From Paraburkholderia sejongensis (GTDB lineage Bacteria; Pseudomonadota; Gammaproteobacteria; Burkholderiales; Burkholderiaceae), in contig NZ_JAJITD010000001.1 of the NCBI RefSeq assembly GCF_020880815.1, positions 310,001 to 374,000 on the forward strand: a stretch of DNA of 64,000 nucleotides. Direction: 5' to 3'. The translations under genes were made by a program, and so were the position numbers. Below the pieces are notes generated by a model. The model saw nothing but the letters and a program-made list of their open reading frames with translations, did no database searches and was not told where the DNA came from. Of this stretch, positions 34,101 to 41,760 are shown in pieces. Within the stretch, counting starts at the first letter, position 1. Each line of letters opens with the position of its first letter.

Positions 34101-35149
34101 GCGCGCTCCCCGAGCGAGGCGGGCGCCGCTTGCAGCGCATCGCCCACGCGCGCTTCGGTATCGCCCCACAGCAGCGCGCGCACCGCGTCGGGCCACGCGT
34201 TCACGTCGAGCCCATGATGACGGAACAGCGCGAGCGTGATGCGCTCCATCCCGAAGCCGACGCAGCCGGTATGCGCGACCGAGCCGTCGTCGCAGGCGAT
34301 CTTCCAGATCGCGCCGAAATGCTCCATGTGATAGTTGAACGACAGGCACGCGGTCTTGCCGCGCGGATCCGCGACCGGGATCAGCAGTTCGAACTTCAGC
34401 GCCTGCGCGCGCTGGCTGTCGGCGACGATCTTGCCGCCGCGGCCGAAGAACGGATCGTTCGCGAGATCGACTTCGACCGGCAATTGCAGCAGCCGCACCA
34501 GCAGCGTGCCGCGCTCGATCCACATCTGCCGGAACGCCATCACCTGTTCGGCGCTGCCGAGCCGCACGTATTCGCGCTGGCGGAACATCTGCATGCGGCC
34601 CGGATCGAGCGACGGTTCGTGGCGGAAGCAGTACGACAGCACGTCGAGCGTGCGGCCGCCGGCGGGCAGCGCGCCGCGCCGCGCGATCACCGGATAGACC
34701 GGATAGCAGGCGGCCGGCGTCAGCACCAGCCGGGTCGGCTTCTGCTGCTCCATCCACGCATCGTCGCGCTCGTCGTCGCGCTCGTTCATCGCGTCGTCGA
34801 GCGCGCGCAGCAGACGCTGGTGGCCGAGATCGTTGCCGCAGAACGAATGGACCGTGCCGGCCAGATTCGGAAAGCTCTTCAGATATTCGCTATCTTCGAA
34901 GTCGGTGCGGCGCATCGCCGGCGGAAAGCGCAGTACTTCGGGCTGCTGATCTTTGCCCAGATGCGTGATCGCGAGGTTCAGGCGGTCCACCACGTCCTCG
35001 AAGATCTGGCTGCGGCCGTACAGACCATTCTCGCCGGTATCGATCAGCAGGCCGGCGGCCAGCATTTCGTCGCGCAACGTGAGCGACGGACCCACGTCGA
35101 CGGCCATTGCGGTCGCCGCGGCAGCGGCGCGATCGGTCATCAGATTCAT
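34097..35149 (-). CDS. Amino acid--[acyl-carrier-protein] ligase (truncated class II aaRS homologue)
   Basis: The 350-residue protein resembles the catalytic core of atypical seryl-tRNA synthetases without a tRNA-binding arm, as in the Bradyrhizobium aa:CP ligases that load glycine or alanine on a carrier protein. The zinc ligands appear as Cys148 (PAACYPVYP), Glu193 (MFRQREYVRLG) and Cys296 (HTGCVGFGMERITLALF). These spacings (45 and 103) equal those I recall for C131/E176/C279 of the Bradyrhizobium enzyme. Its start abuts the dehydrogenase stop codon. The carrier protein is encoded two genes upstream. Confidence 0.9.
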   Translation of the reverse strand: MNLMTDRAAAAATAMAVDVGPSLTLRDEMLAAGLLIDTGENGLYGRSQIFEDVVDRLNLAITHLGKDQQPEVLRFPPAMRRTDFEDSEYLKSFPNLAGTVHSFCGNDLGHQRLLRALDDAMNERDDERDDAWMEQQKPTRLVLTPAACYPVYPVIARRGALPAGGRTLDVLSYCFRHEPSLDPGRMQMFRQREYVRLGSAEQVMAFRQMWIERGTLLVRLLQLPVEVDLANDPFFGRGGKIVADSQRAQALKFELLIPVADPRGKTACLSFNYHMEHFGAIWKIACDDGSVAHTGCVGFGMERITLALFRHHGLDVNAWPDAVRALLWGDTEARVGDALQAAPASLGERA

Positions 35150-36454
35150 TCAATGTCTCCCCGAGGCGGCCGGACGTTGCGCGAGCAACAGGCTCGCCGT
35201 GTTCTGTGCGATACGGTCGTTGTTGATCATCAGCGGCGCCGAGTGCAGGTCGCGCAGATGGCGGCCCACGCTGTACGGGGTGCCGTTCTTGTAGCCGGCC
35301 ATCCCGCAGATCATCAGCACCTGCTGCACCACCTCCAGCGCGGTGGTCGAGATGCTGGTCTTCAGCGTATTCATGTCGGACGCGAAGCCGAGTTGCGCGG
35401 CGAGCGGCGCGTCGGCCTGCTCGCGATCCGGCCCGTGGTGGCGCGCCTGGTGCGCCACGCGCGCGGCCTCGAACGCGACCGCGAGACGCGCCTGCATCAT
35501 TTGCAGCAGGCCGACCGCGTCGGCGAGCCGTAGCCCGGCCGGCGGCATCGTGCCGGGTTTGGCGCGCGCCTGGGCGCGGAAGAACGCCTTCGCGCGATTG
35601 ACCGCGTCGGTCGCGATGCCGGTCCATACCGCGGCCCACAGCGTGTGCGATACCGGCAGCATGGTCTGGTCGGCGATCTCGGCGAACGGCGTCGCGAGAA
35701 TCTGTTCGGCAAGTCCGTCGGTGACCAGCCGGAAGCCCTCGCTGCAGGTCCCGCGCATGCCGAGCGCGTCCCAGCCGCCGCGTTTTTCGAGTTGCGTGTC
35801 GGCGCGCAGCGCGACGGCCAGCAACTGGTCAGACGCGGCCGCCTGCGCATGGCGGCGCGCGGTGACGAGGATCGCATCGGCGTGCGCGCCGTACGAGATC
35901 GTCGGTGCGAGCTTTTCGAGTCGAAAGCGCGCACCATCGAGCTCGACCGAGCACGCGCTGGTGCGCATGTTGCCGCCGATCGTCTCCTCGGAAGTGGCCG
36001 ACGCGAGCAGCCATTGCCGGTCGGCCAGTTGCGCGAGGAAGCGGGCGTGCCACGCGGACTCGCCGCGATGCGCGTCGATGCAGGCCACCTGGATCTGGTG
36101 CATCGCATAGATCATCGCGGTCGATGCGCAACCCTGCGCGAGCGTCTCGCAGATCGCGCCGATCTCGGCCAGCGACAGACCCGCGCCGCCGCACGCGGCG
36201 GGCACCAGCGCCGACAGCAAACGTTCGCGCTTGAGCGCGTCGAAAGCCTCGGTGGGGAAGCGGGCTTCACGATCGACCGCGTCCGCATGCTGCGCTGCGA
36301 TCGCCGCGCAACGATGCGCGGCGGCGCGCCACGCGGGTTCGGTCGTGAGCGCGGTCAACGCGGCTGCGGCGGGGGCGCCGTCGTCGCCATGGGCGCCGGC
36401 GCAGGACGTGCCGGCGGCCGCCGCGGCCGCCGGGTCCAGCAGCGGGGCGCTCAT
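35150..36454 (-). CDS. Acyl-CoA dehydrogenase-like flavoprotein
   Basis: The 434-residue protein has the acyl-CoA dehydrogenase layout: N-terminal helices with LVPAACGGAGLSLAEIG, a middle barrel (SATSEETIGGN), and C-terminal helices with ICGMAGYKNGTPYSVGRHLR. Where typical members carry the catalytic Glu (IYEGT) this one has MINNDRI, so the usual base is missing. It may oxidise or hydroxylate an amino-acyl group on the adjacent carrier protein, as related flavoproteins do with prolyl carriers. Its ATG overlaps the carrier-protein stop by 4 bases. Confidence 0.85.
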   Translation of the reverse strand: MSAPLLDPAAAAAAGTSCAGAHGDDGAPAAAALTALTTEPAWRAAAHRCAAIAAQHADAVDREARFPTEAFDALKRERLLSALVPAACGGAGLSLAEIGAICETLAQGCASTAMIYAMHQIQVACIDAHRGESAWHARFLAQLADRQWLLASATSEETIGGNMRTSACSVELDGARFRLEKLAPTISYGAHADAILVTARRHAQAAASDQLLAVALRADTQLEKRGGWDALGMRGTCSEGFRLVTDGLAEQILATPFAEIADQTMLPVSHTLWAAVWTGIATDAVNRAKAFFRAQARAKPGTMPPAGLRLADAVGLLQMMQARLAVAFEAARVAHQARHHGPDREQADAPLAAQLGFASDMNTLKTSISTTALEVVQQVLMICGMAGYKNGTPYSVGRHLRDLHSAPLMINNDRIAQNTASLLLAQRPAASGRH

Positions 36455-36702
36455 GCTGCCGCCTTTGCCTGTTGCAGTTCGGTGATCGCGGCGGCCATCG
36501 AGTCGATGCTCGAGAACAGCCGTCGCGTGAGCAGGCGGTCGGGAATTTCAACGTTGAATTCGTCTTCCATCGCGAGCATCAGGTGCACGGTCGCGAGCGA
36601 CGAGAGGCCGGCGGCGTACAGATCGGCATCGTCGGCGAGACTCTCAACCGGAACGTCCAGGCGGGCGGATTCGGCAAGGATGCGTCTCAAGGCTGTCTTC
36701 AT
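36451..36702 (-). CDS. Acyl carrier protein (aminoacyl carrier)
   Basis: An 83-residue carrier protein with four-helix ACP character. The phosphopantetheine Ser is Ser35 in DLYAAGLSSLATVHLMLAME, where SSL replaces the common DSL. It is the first gene of the operon, with an AAGGGG ribosome-binding site about 9 nt upstream. Position and the ligase two genes downstream suggest it carries an amino acid rather than a fatty acid. Confidence 0.9.
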   Translation of the reverse strand: MKTALRRILAESARLDVPVESLADDADLYAAGLSSLATVHLMLAMEDEFNVEIPDRLLTRRLFSSIDSMAAAITELQQAKAAA

Positions 36703-37074
36703 TGGGTGATCCCCTTCTGGTCCAAGGTCTAATGGTTAGGGCCTGCACAAAACGATCGCTCGAAGGCGTGCTTCGCGTGGTCGTGTTTGCTTTGTTGTGA
36801 TGGGTCTTGACGGCCCGGGCGCCGTATACGCGCGTTGGCCGTGAAGCAGTCAGTCGCGGCGGCCCCGGGGGGCCTGCGACGCTGCTGGAGCGCATCGTGA
36901 GTCGCGCCCCGGTAACCGGTATTTAAGAATTGTCAAAGCCTGACGTCGGTGCGATGGCGCACGGAAACTGGCGGTTGTCGCAAGTACCGTGGAGCCCATG
37001 ACGAAGGACCGTGATGCCGGGGCCTGCCTGCCGGCCGCGCCGGTCCACCCGAACCGTTGACGCTGGGGAGCGTG
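36703..37074. other. Divergent intergenic region
   Basis: A 372-base gene-free region between the carrier-protein operon (minus) and elaA (plus). It must hold both promoters. No consensus promoter or operator stands out. Confidence 0.4.
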
Positions 37075-37608
37075 ATGAACTGGAAAACGCTGGAATTCGA
37101 GCAGTTATCCGCACGTGAGCTGTATGTGGTGCTGCGCGCGCGCAGCGCGGTGTTCGTCGTCGAGCAGTCGCATGTCTGCCTCGACGCGGACGGCCGCGAC
37201 GAGCACGCGTTGCACGTGTTCGCGGCCGACGACATGTCCCGGCCGATGCCGATCCTCGCGTATGCGCGCGTGCAACCCGGCGATTCAGAGGATCCCGAAG
37301 TAACGATCGACAAGGTGCTGACCAGCCCGTTGCGGCGCGGCGACGGCACCGCCGAGCAACTGATCGAACGGGTCCTCGACGCGGTCGCCGAACGCTGGCC
37401 GGGCCGCGCGACGCGGGTCAGCGCGCCGCTCGGGCTGCGCAGCTTTTACGAACAATTCGGCTTCCGTAAGACCGAGGGACCGTATCTGGAACACGGCGTG
37501 CCGTTTATCGGCCTCACACGTCAGGTGCGCGGCACCCAACCGCGCTTCGGCGCGCGGCGTCGCGCGGCCGACGGGGAATCGCTCGTGAATACCTTCGAGC
37601 TGCTGTAG
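37075..37608 (+). CDS. elaA: GNAT-family acetyltransferase ElaA
   Basis: The 177-residue protein matches ElaA in its N-terminal block (LYVVLRARSAVFVVEQSHVC) and in YARVQPG and GTAEQLIERVLDAV for CoA binding, followed by PLGLRSFYEQFGF. GGGGAG precedes the ATG. The tail (about 25 residues) is longer than in the family. The stop codon overlaps the GTG start of the next gene (TAGTG), tying it to the EPS operon. Confidence 0.88.
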   Translation: MNWKTLEFEQLSARELYVVLRARSAVFVVEQSHVCLDADGRDEHALHVFAADDMSRPMPILAYARVQPGDSEDPEVTIDKVLTSPLRRGDGTAEQLIERVLDAVAERWPGRATRVSAPLGLRSFYEQFGFRKTEGPYLEHGVPFIGLTRQVRGTQPRFGARRRAADGESLVNTFELL

Positions 37609-39212
37609 TGCCCGCTGTGCCTGTTACGCCGCCGGGCGCAGGGCTCGGCGCGCGGCGCTCGCGGGATGCTGCCCGCGCGCCGCGTCCAGCGGTCTCTTCC
37701 GTAGCTGCTTTACCCACGGTTGCGCGGATCGCGCAGCGCGCGCCGACGCCGGCGTTACGCGATCCGCTGCGCCCGCCGCTGTTGCTGTTCGGCGCGACGC
37801 TCGCGCTGCTCGTGCTGCGTCAGGGCCACCTCGTCGAATATCTGTTTCCGCTCGGCGCGATCTGCGTTGCGTTGCTGCTGTATCTGCGCTCGCCCGCGCA
37901 TTACCTCGGTTTCGTGTTCTGGCTGTTCTTCCTCGGGCCCGAAGTGCGGCGGCTCGCCGATTTCGTCAACGGCGCGTTCAACGCGCAAAGCCCGATCATG
38001 ATCGCGCCGCTCGCCGCGGTGTCGCTGTCCGGGCTGAGCCTGCTCAAGCATATGGCGATCCTCGGCCAGCGCCGCGCGGCGCCGCTGGTGCTGATCGTGC
38101 TCGCGCTGCTGTATGCGTTCGTGGTCGGCGCCGCGCAGGTGGGACCGGCCGGCGCAACCTATACGCTGATGACGTGGCTTTACCCGGTGCTGATCTCGTT
38201 CTATCTGATTCTCACGTGGCGCCACTATCCCGACTATCACCGGGTGCTGCTGAAGACCTTCGTTTACGGCGGACTCCTGATGAGTGTGTACGGCCTCGTC
38301 GAATTCGTCTCGCCGTTGCCGTGGACCGCGTTCTGGCTGCAGGGCTCGCAGATGGTCACCGAGGGCCACGCGGTGCCGTTCGGCATGCGCGTGAGCAGCA
38401 CGATGAATTCGTGCGGCCCGTTCGCGGTCACGTTGATGGCGCTGCTGTTGACCTCGCTGGCCGCGCGCGGCTGGCCGCGCATCGTGCTCGGCTGCCTCGG
38501 CGTGCCGGTGCTGCTGCTGACCAGCGTGCGCAGCGCGTGGGGCGGCTTCGCGGTCGCGCTGCTGTATTCGTTCGCGATGCTCGACGGCCGTAACCGGGTG
38601 CGGATGCTTGCGGTGGTGCTGAGCCTCGCGCTGCTGGCCACGCCGCTGATGCTGATCGACCAGGTCGCGACGCCGGTGCTCAAGCGTTTCGACACGATGC
38701 AGAACCTGGGCAACGACACCAGCTTCCAGGAGCGCACCGAGTTCTACAAGACTTTTCTCGCGTCCGCGCTGACCAATATCGCGGGGCAGGGGCTCGGCAC
38801 CACCGGCATCGGCAGCAAGCTCTCGGACAACCCGGCGGTGGCGACCATGACCGACTTCGACAGCGGTCTGATGGAAGTGCCGTATGTGATGGGCTGGCCC
38901 GGCACGCTGCTGTACGTGAGCGGGATCGCGATGCTGCTCGCGCGCGCGTTCCGCGCGAGCCGCCGGCATCCGCGCGATCTGCTCGCCAATGCGGGCGTCG
39001 GCATCGCGTTCGCGATCACCGCGATGATGGTGTTCGCGAACATGCTGACCGGCGTGCCGGGGATGTTCTTCTTTCTCGGCGCGACGTTGCCGGTGGTGTC
39101 GCTGCGCTATGCGCGCGAAGGCCGCAACATGAGCCGCGCGGCCGCCGCGCCCGAACCGGACAATCACAACGACAGGCAGCACCCGACGCAGACGAGGCGC
39201 ACGGACCGATAA
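37608..39212 (+). CDS. O-antigen ligase/polymerase-like membrane protein (Wzy candidate)
   Basis: A 534-residue polytopic protein (about 11-12 hydrophobic segments from residue 55 to 500) starting with GTG inside the elaA stop codon. A long periplasmic loop and the region TSVRSAWGGFAVALLYSFAM with conserved Arg resemble the Wzy_C/O-antigen-ligase superfamily. It is the best candidate for the EPS polymerase. The first ~50 residues are Ala/Arg/Pro-rich and may be cytoplasmic; a later start is possible. Confidence 0.82.
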   Translation: MPAVPVTPPGAGLGARRSRDAARAPRPAVSSVAALPTVARIAQRAPTPALRDPLRPPLLLFGATLALLVLRQGHLVEYLFPLGAICVALLLYLRSPAHYLGFVFWLFFLGPEVRRLADFVNGAFNAQSPIMIAPLAAVSLSGLSLLKHMAILGQRRAAPLVLIVLALLYAFVVGAAQVGPAGATYTLMTWLYPVLISFYLILTWRHYPDYHRVLLKTFVYGGLLMSVYGLVEFVSPLPWTAFWLQGSQMVTEGHAVPFGMRVSSTMNSCGPFAVTLMALLLTSLAARGWPRIVLGCLGVPVLLLTSVRSAWGGFAVALLYSFAMLDGRNRVRMLAVVLSLALLATPLMLIDQVATPVLKRFDTMQNLGNDTSFQERTEFYKTFLASALTNIAGQGLGTTGIGSKLSDNPAVATMTDFDSGLMEVPYVMGWPGTLLYVSGIAMLLARAFRASRRHPRDLLANAGVGIAFAITAMMVFANMLTGVPGMFFFLGATLPVVSLRYAREGRNMSRAAAAPEPDNHNDRQHPTQTRRTDR

Positions 39213-39228
39213 GCACGAAAAAAGCAGG

Positions 39229-40422
39229 ATGAAAGACAACAGGATGCGGATTTTAATCGTTACTCATGTAGTTAGAAAAAACGACGGGCAAGGGCGGGTC
39301 AACTACGAAATCGTTCAGGGCGCGCTCGCGGCTGGCCATAGCGTGACGCTGCTGGCCGCCGAGGCGGCCCCCGAACTGCTCGACCATCCGCGCGTGCGCT
39401 TCGCGCGGATCGCGCCGAGCCGGCTGCCGGGCCGGCTGCTGCAGTACCAGTGCTTCGCATGGCGGTGCGGCGCGTGGATTCGCGCGCATCGCGACGAGTT
39501 CGACATCGTGCACGTGAACGGCTTTATCGCGTGGGCGCGCGCCGACGTCAACGCCGCGCACTTCGTGCACCACGGCTGGTATCACTGCGGCTTCTATCCG
39601 TTCCGTCTGCTGCGCGGGTTCTATCACGCGTATCAGGTGCTCTACACGCTGCTGAACATCGGCTGCGAGAAGTGGGCGTTTCGCCGTGCCGAGGTGATCG
39701 TGCCGGTGTCGCGCAAGGTCGCCGCCGAAGTCGCCGCGCTCGGCATCGACACTCAGCGCATGCAGGTGATCTACAACGGCGTCGATGTCGGCGAATTCGC
39801 GCCGGGGCCGGCCGAGCGGGCGCGCTTCGGCTTGCCGGCGCAGCCGTTCATGCTGCTGTTCGCCGGCGATCTGCGGATGCCGCGCAAGAACCTCGACACC
39901 GTGCTGCACGCGCTCGCGGCGGCCCCCGCCAACGTGCATCTGGCGGTCGCCGGGCGTCTGCACCACAGCCCGTATCCGGCGCTCGCGCGCTCGCTCGGTC
40001 TCGCCGAACGGGTCCATTTCACCGACATGGTGATGGACATGCCCGCGCTGATGCGCTCGGTCGACGCGTTCGTATTTCCGTCGCGCTACGAGGCGATGAG
40101 TCTCGTGCTGCTCGAAGCGTTGTCGGCCGGTTTGCCGGTGATCACCGTGCGCACCGCGGGCGGCGCCGAAGTGATCGATGCCGGCAGCGGCATCGTGCTC
40201 GACGATCCGGACGACGCGCGCGCGCTGACGGCAGCGATCGTGCGGCTCGCGAGCGATCCCGGCTACGCGGGGCGGCTCGGCGCGAGCGCGCGTCGCGCCG
40301 CCGCGACGCTCAGCTGGCAGGTGATGGCCGAACGTTATCTGGCGCTCTACGAACAGGTGCATGCGCGGCGCCGGGCGAGCGCGTGGCCGGCGCGCGCACG
40401 CGCATCGGTGGAGCAGCAATGA
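39229..40422 (+). CDS. Glycosyltransferase family 4
   Basis: The 397-residue GT-B enzyme has RILIVTHVVRKNDGQGRVNY at the N-terminus, VSRKVAAEVAALGID, and the donor domain (FAGDLRMPRKNLDTVLHALA; FPSRYEAMSLVLLEALSAGL). The start may be 39229 or the ATG at 39244. Its TGA overlaps the ATG of the next glycosyltransferase by 4 bases. Confidence 0.88.
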   Translation: MKDNRMRILIVTHVVRKNDGQGRVNYEIVQGALAAGHSVTLLAAEAAPELLDHPRVRFARIAPSRLPGRLLQYQCFAWRCGAWIRAHRDEFDIVHVNGFIAWARADVNAAHFVHHGWYHCGFYPFRLLRGFYHAYQVLYTLLNIGCEKWAFRRAEVIVPVSRKVAAEVAALGIDTQRMQVIYNGVDVGEFAPGPAERARFGLPAQPFMLLFAGDLRMPRKNLDTVLHALAAAPANVHLAVAGRLHHSPYPALARSLGLAERVHFTDMVMDMPALMRSVDAFVFPSRYEAMSLVLLEALSAGLPVITVRTAGGAEVIDAGSGIVLDDPDDARALTAAIVRLASDPGYAGRLGASARRAAATLSWQVMAERYLALYEQVHARRRASAWPARARASVEQQ

Positions 40423-41747
40423 ACAGAACCAGCAACGAGGCGCTCGGGCGCGGCGCCGGCAGGACTGCGAAAGAAATGGATAAAGGGACCGGCAGCGAGT
40501 CGGGCAGCGAGTCGGGCAACGGTGCCGGCAACGGGATCGCTCGCGAAACAGATCATGGCGCGGCCGCCGTGGTCGCCGCCGAGGCGGGCAGCCGGCATCC
40601 GTCGATCGACTCGTTGCAGATCGGCATGCACTGGTTCAGCGAGCGGCCCGGCGGGCTCGACCGCATGTATCAGTCGCTGATCGATACGCTGCCCGCGCAG
40701 GGCGTCGGCGTGCGCGGGATCGTGGCCGGCAGCGCGGCCGTGCTCCACGCGTCCGGCGGGCGCGTGCAGGCGTTCGCGCACGCCGACGCACAACTGCACC
40801 GGCGTCTGCGGGGCGCGCGGCAACTGTCGCTGGCGTTGCGCGCGGCGCGGCTGCCCGACCTCGTCGCCTCGCATTTCGCGTTGTATGCGGCGCCGACCTC
40901 GGGCGTGTTCCGGCGCGTGCCGAAGGTCGTGCATTTTCATGGACCGTGGGGCGCGGAATCGCATCCGGAAGGTGGCGGCGGCTGGTCGCGCGCGGCGCGC
41001 ATCGCGCTCGAACGCTTCGTGTATCGCGGCGCGACGCGGCATATCGTGCTGTCGCGCGCGTTCGGCCGGTTGCTGCACGAGACCTATCGCGTACCCGACG
41101 ACAGCATCCGCATCGTGCCCGGCTGCGTCGACGTCGACCACTTCGATATCGCTGCCGATCGACGCGCCGCGCGTGCGCGGCTTGGTTTGCCGCAGGACCG
41201 GCCGCTGCTGTTCTGCATCCGCCGGCTGGTGTCGCGCATGGGTCTGGAGGATCTGATCGACGCGCTGGCGCTCGTCAAGCTGCGCGTGCCCGACGTGCTG
41301 CTGACGATTGCCGGCAAGGGACCGCTCGAAACGCAACTGCACGCGCGCATTCGCGCGCGCGGACTCGACGCTCACGTGCGGCTCGCCGGCTTCGTGCCCG
41401 TCGACGATGTGCCGCTTTGGTATCGGGCGGCCGATCTGTCGGTCGTGCCGACCGTGTCGCTCGAAGGCTTCGGGCTCACGACGATCGAGTCACTGGCGGC
41501 CGGTACGCCGGTGCTGGTTACACCGGTCGGCGGTTTGCCGGAAGCGGTCGCGCCGCTGTCGAACGCGCTGGTGTTGCCGTCGGGCGGCTACAAGGCGATC
41601 GGCGAGGGGCTCATCGACGCGTTGCTGGGCCACAGCGTGCTGCCCGATAGCGACGCGTGCCGCGCGTACGCACGACGTCATTTCGACCGCGCGGTGGTGG
41701 CCGCGCAGGTGGCCGACGTCTATCGCGAAGCGATCCGCGCGTTCTGA
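40419..41747 (+). CDS. Glycosyltransferase family 4
   Basis: A 442-residue GT-B enzyme. The first ~65 residues are low-complexity (GSESGSESGNGAGNG). The fold then begins at LQIGMHWFSERPGGLDRMYQ and continues to the donor domain (FCIRRLVSRMGLEDLIDALA; SLEGFGLTTIESLAAGTPVL). The RPGGLDRMY start recalls transferases of sulfoquinovosyl/mannosyl type, but specificity is not readable. Translation is coupled to the upstream gene through ATGA. Confidence 0.86.
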   Translation: MNRTSNEALGRGAGRTAKEMDKGTGSESGSESGNGAGNGIARETDHGAAAVVAAEAGSRHPSIDSLQIGMHWFSERPGGLDRMYQSLIDTLPAQGVGVRGIVAGSAAVLHASGGRVQAFAHADAQLHRRLRGARQLSLALRAARLPDLVASHFALYAAPTSGVFRRVPKVVHFHGPWGAESHPEGGGGWSRAARIALERFVYRGATRHIVLSRAFGRLLHETYRVPDDSIRIVPGCVDVDHFDIAADRRAARARLGLPQDRPLLFCIRRLVSRMGLEDLIDALALVKLRVPDVLLTIAGKGPLETQLHARIRARGLDAHVRLAGFVPVDDVPLWYRAADLSVVPTVSLEGFGLTTIESLAAGTPVLVTPVGGLPEAVAPLSNALVLPSGGYKAIGEGLIDALLGHSVLPDSDACRAYARRHFDRAVVAAQVADVYREAIRAF

Positions 41748-41760
41748 TACGACTGCGGCG

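Noticed and set aside
34101..34757. Long N-terminal extension of DUF1839
   Set aside because: It lies entirely within the ligase gene in another frame, and the ATG at 34100 overlaps the ligase stop in the pattern used throughout the operon.
37755..39239. A 494-codon minus-strand frame opposite the Wzy-like gene
   Set aside because: His/Arg/Gln-rich, low-complexity product antisense to a convincing polytopic membrane protein.
39450..40418. N-terminal extension of the second GT4 gene through the first one in another frame
   Set aside because: The true start at 40419 overlaps the upstream stop by ATGA, and the extension is an Arg-rich shadow of the upstream gene.
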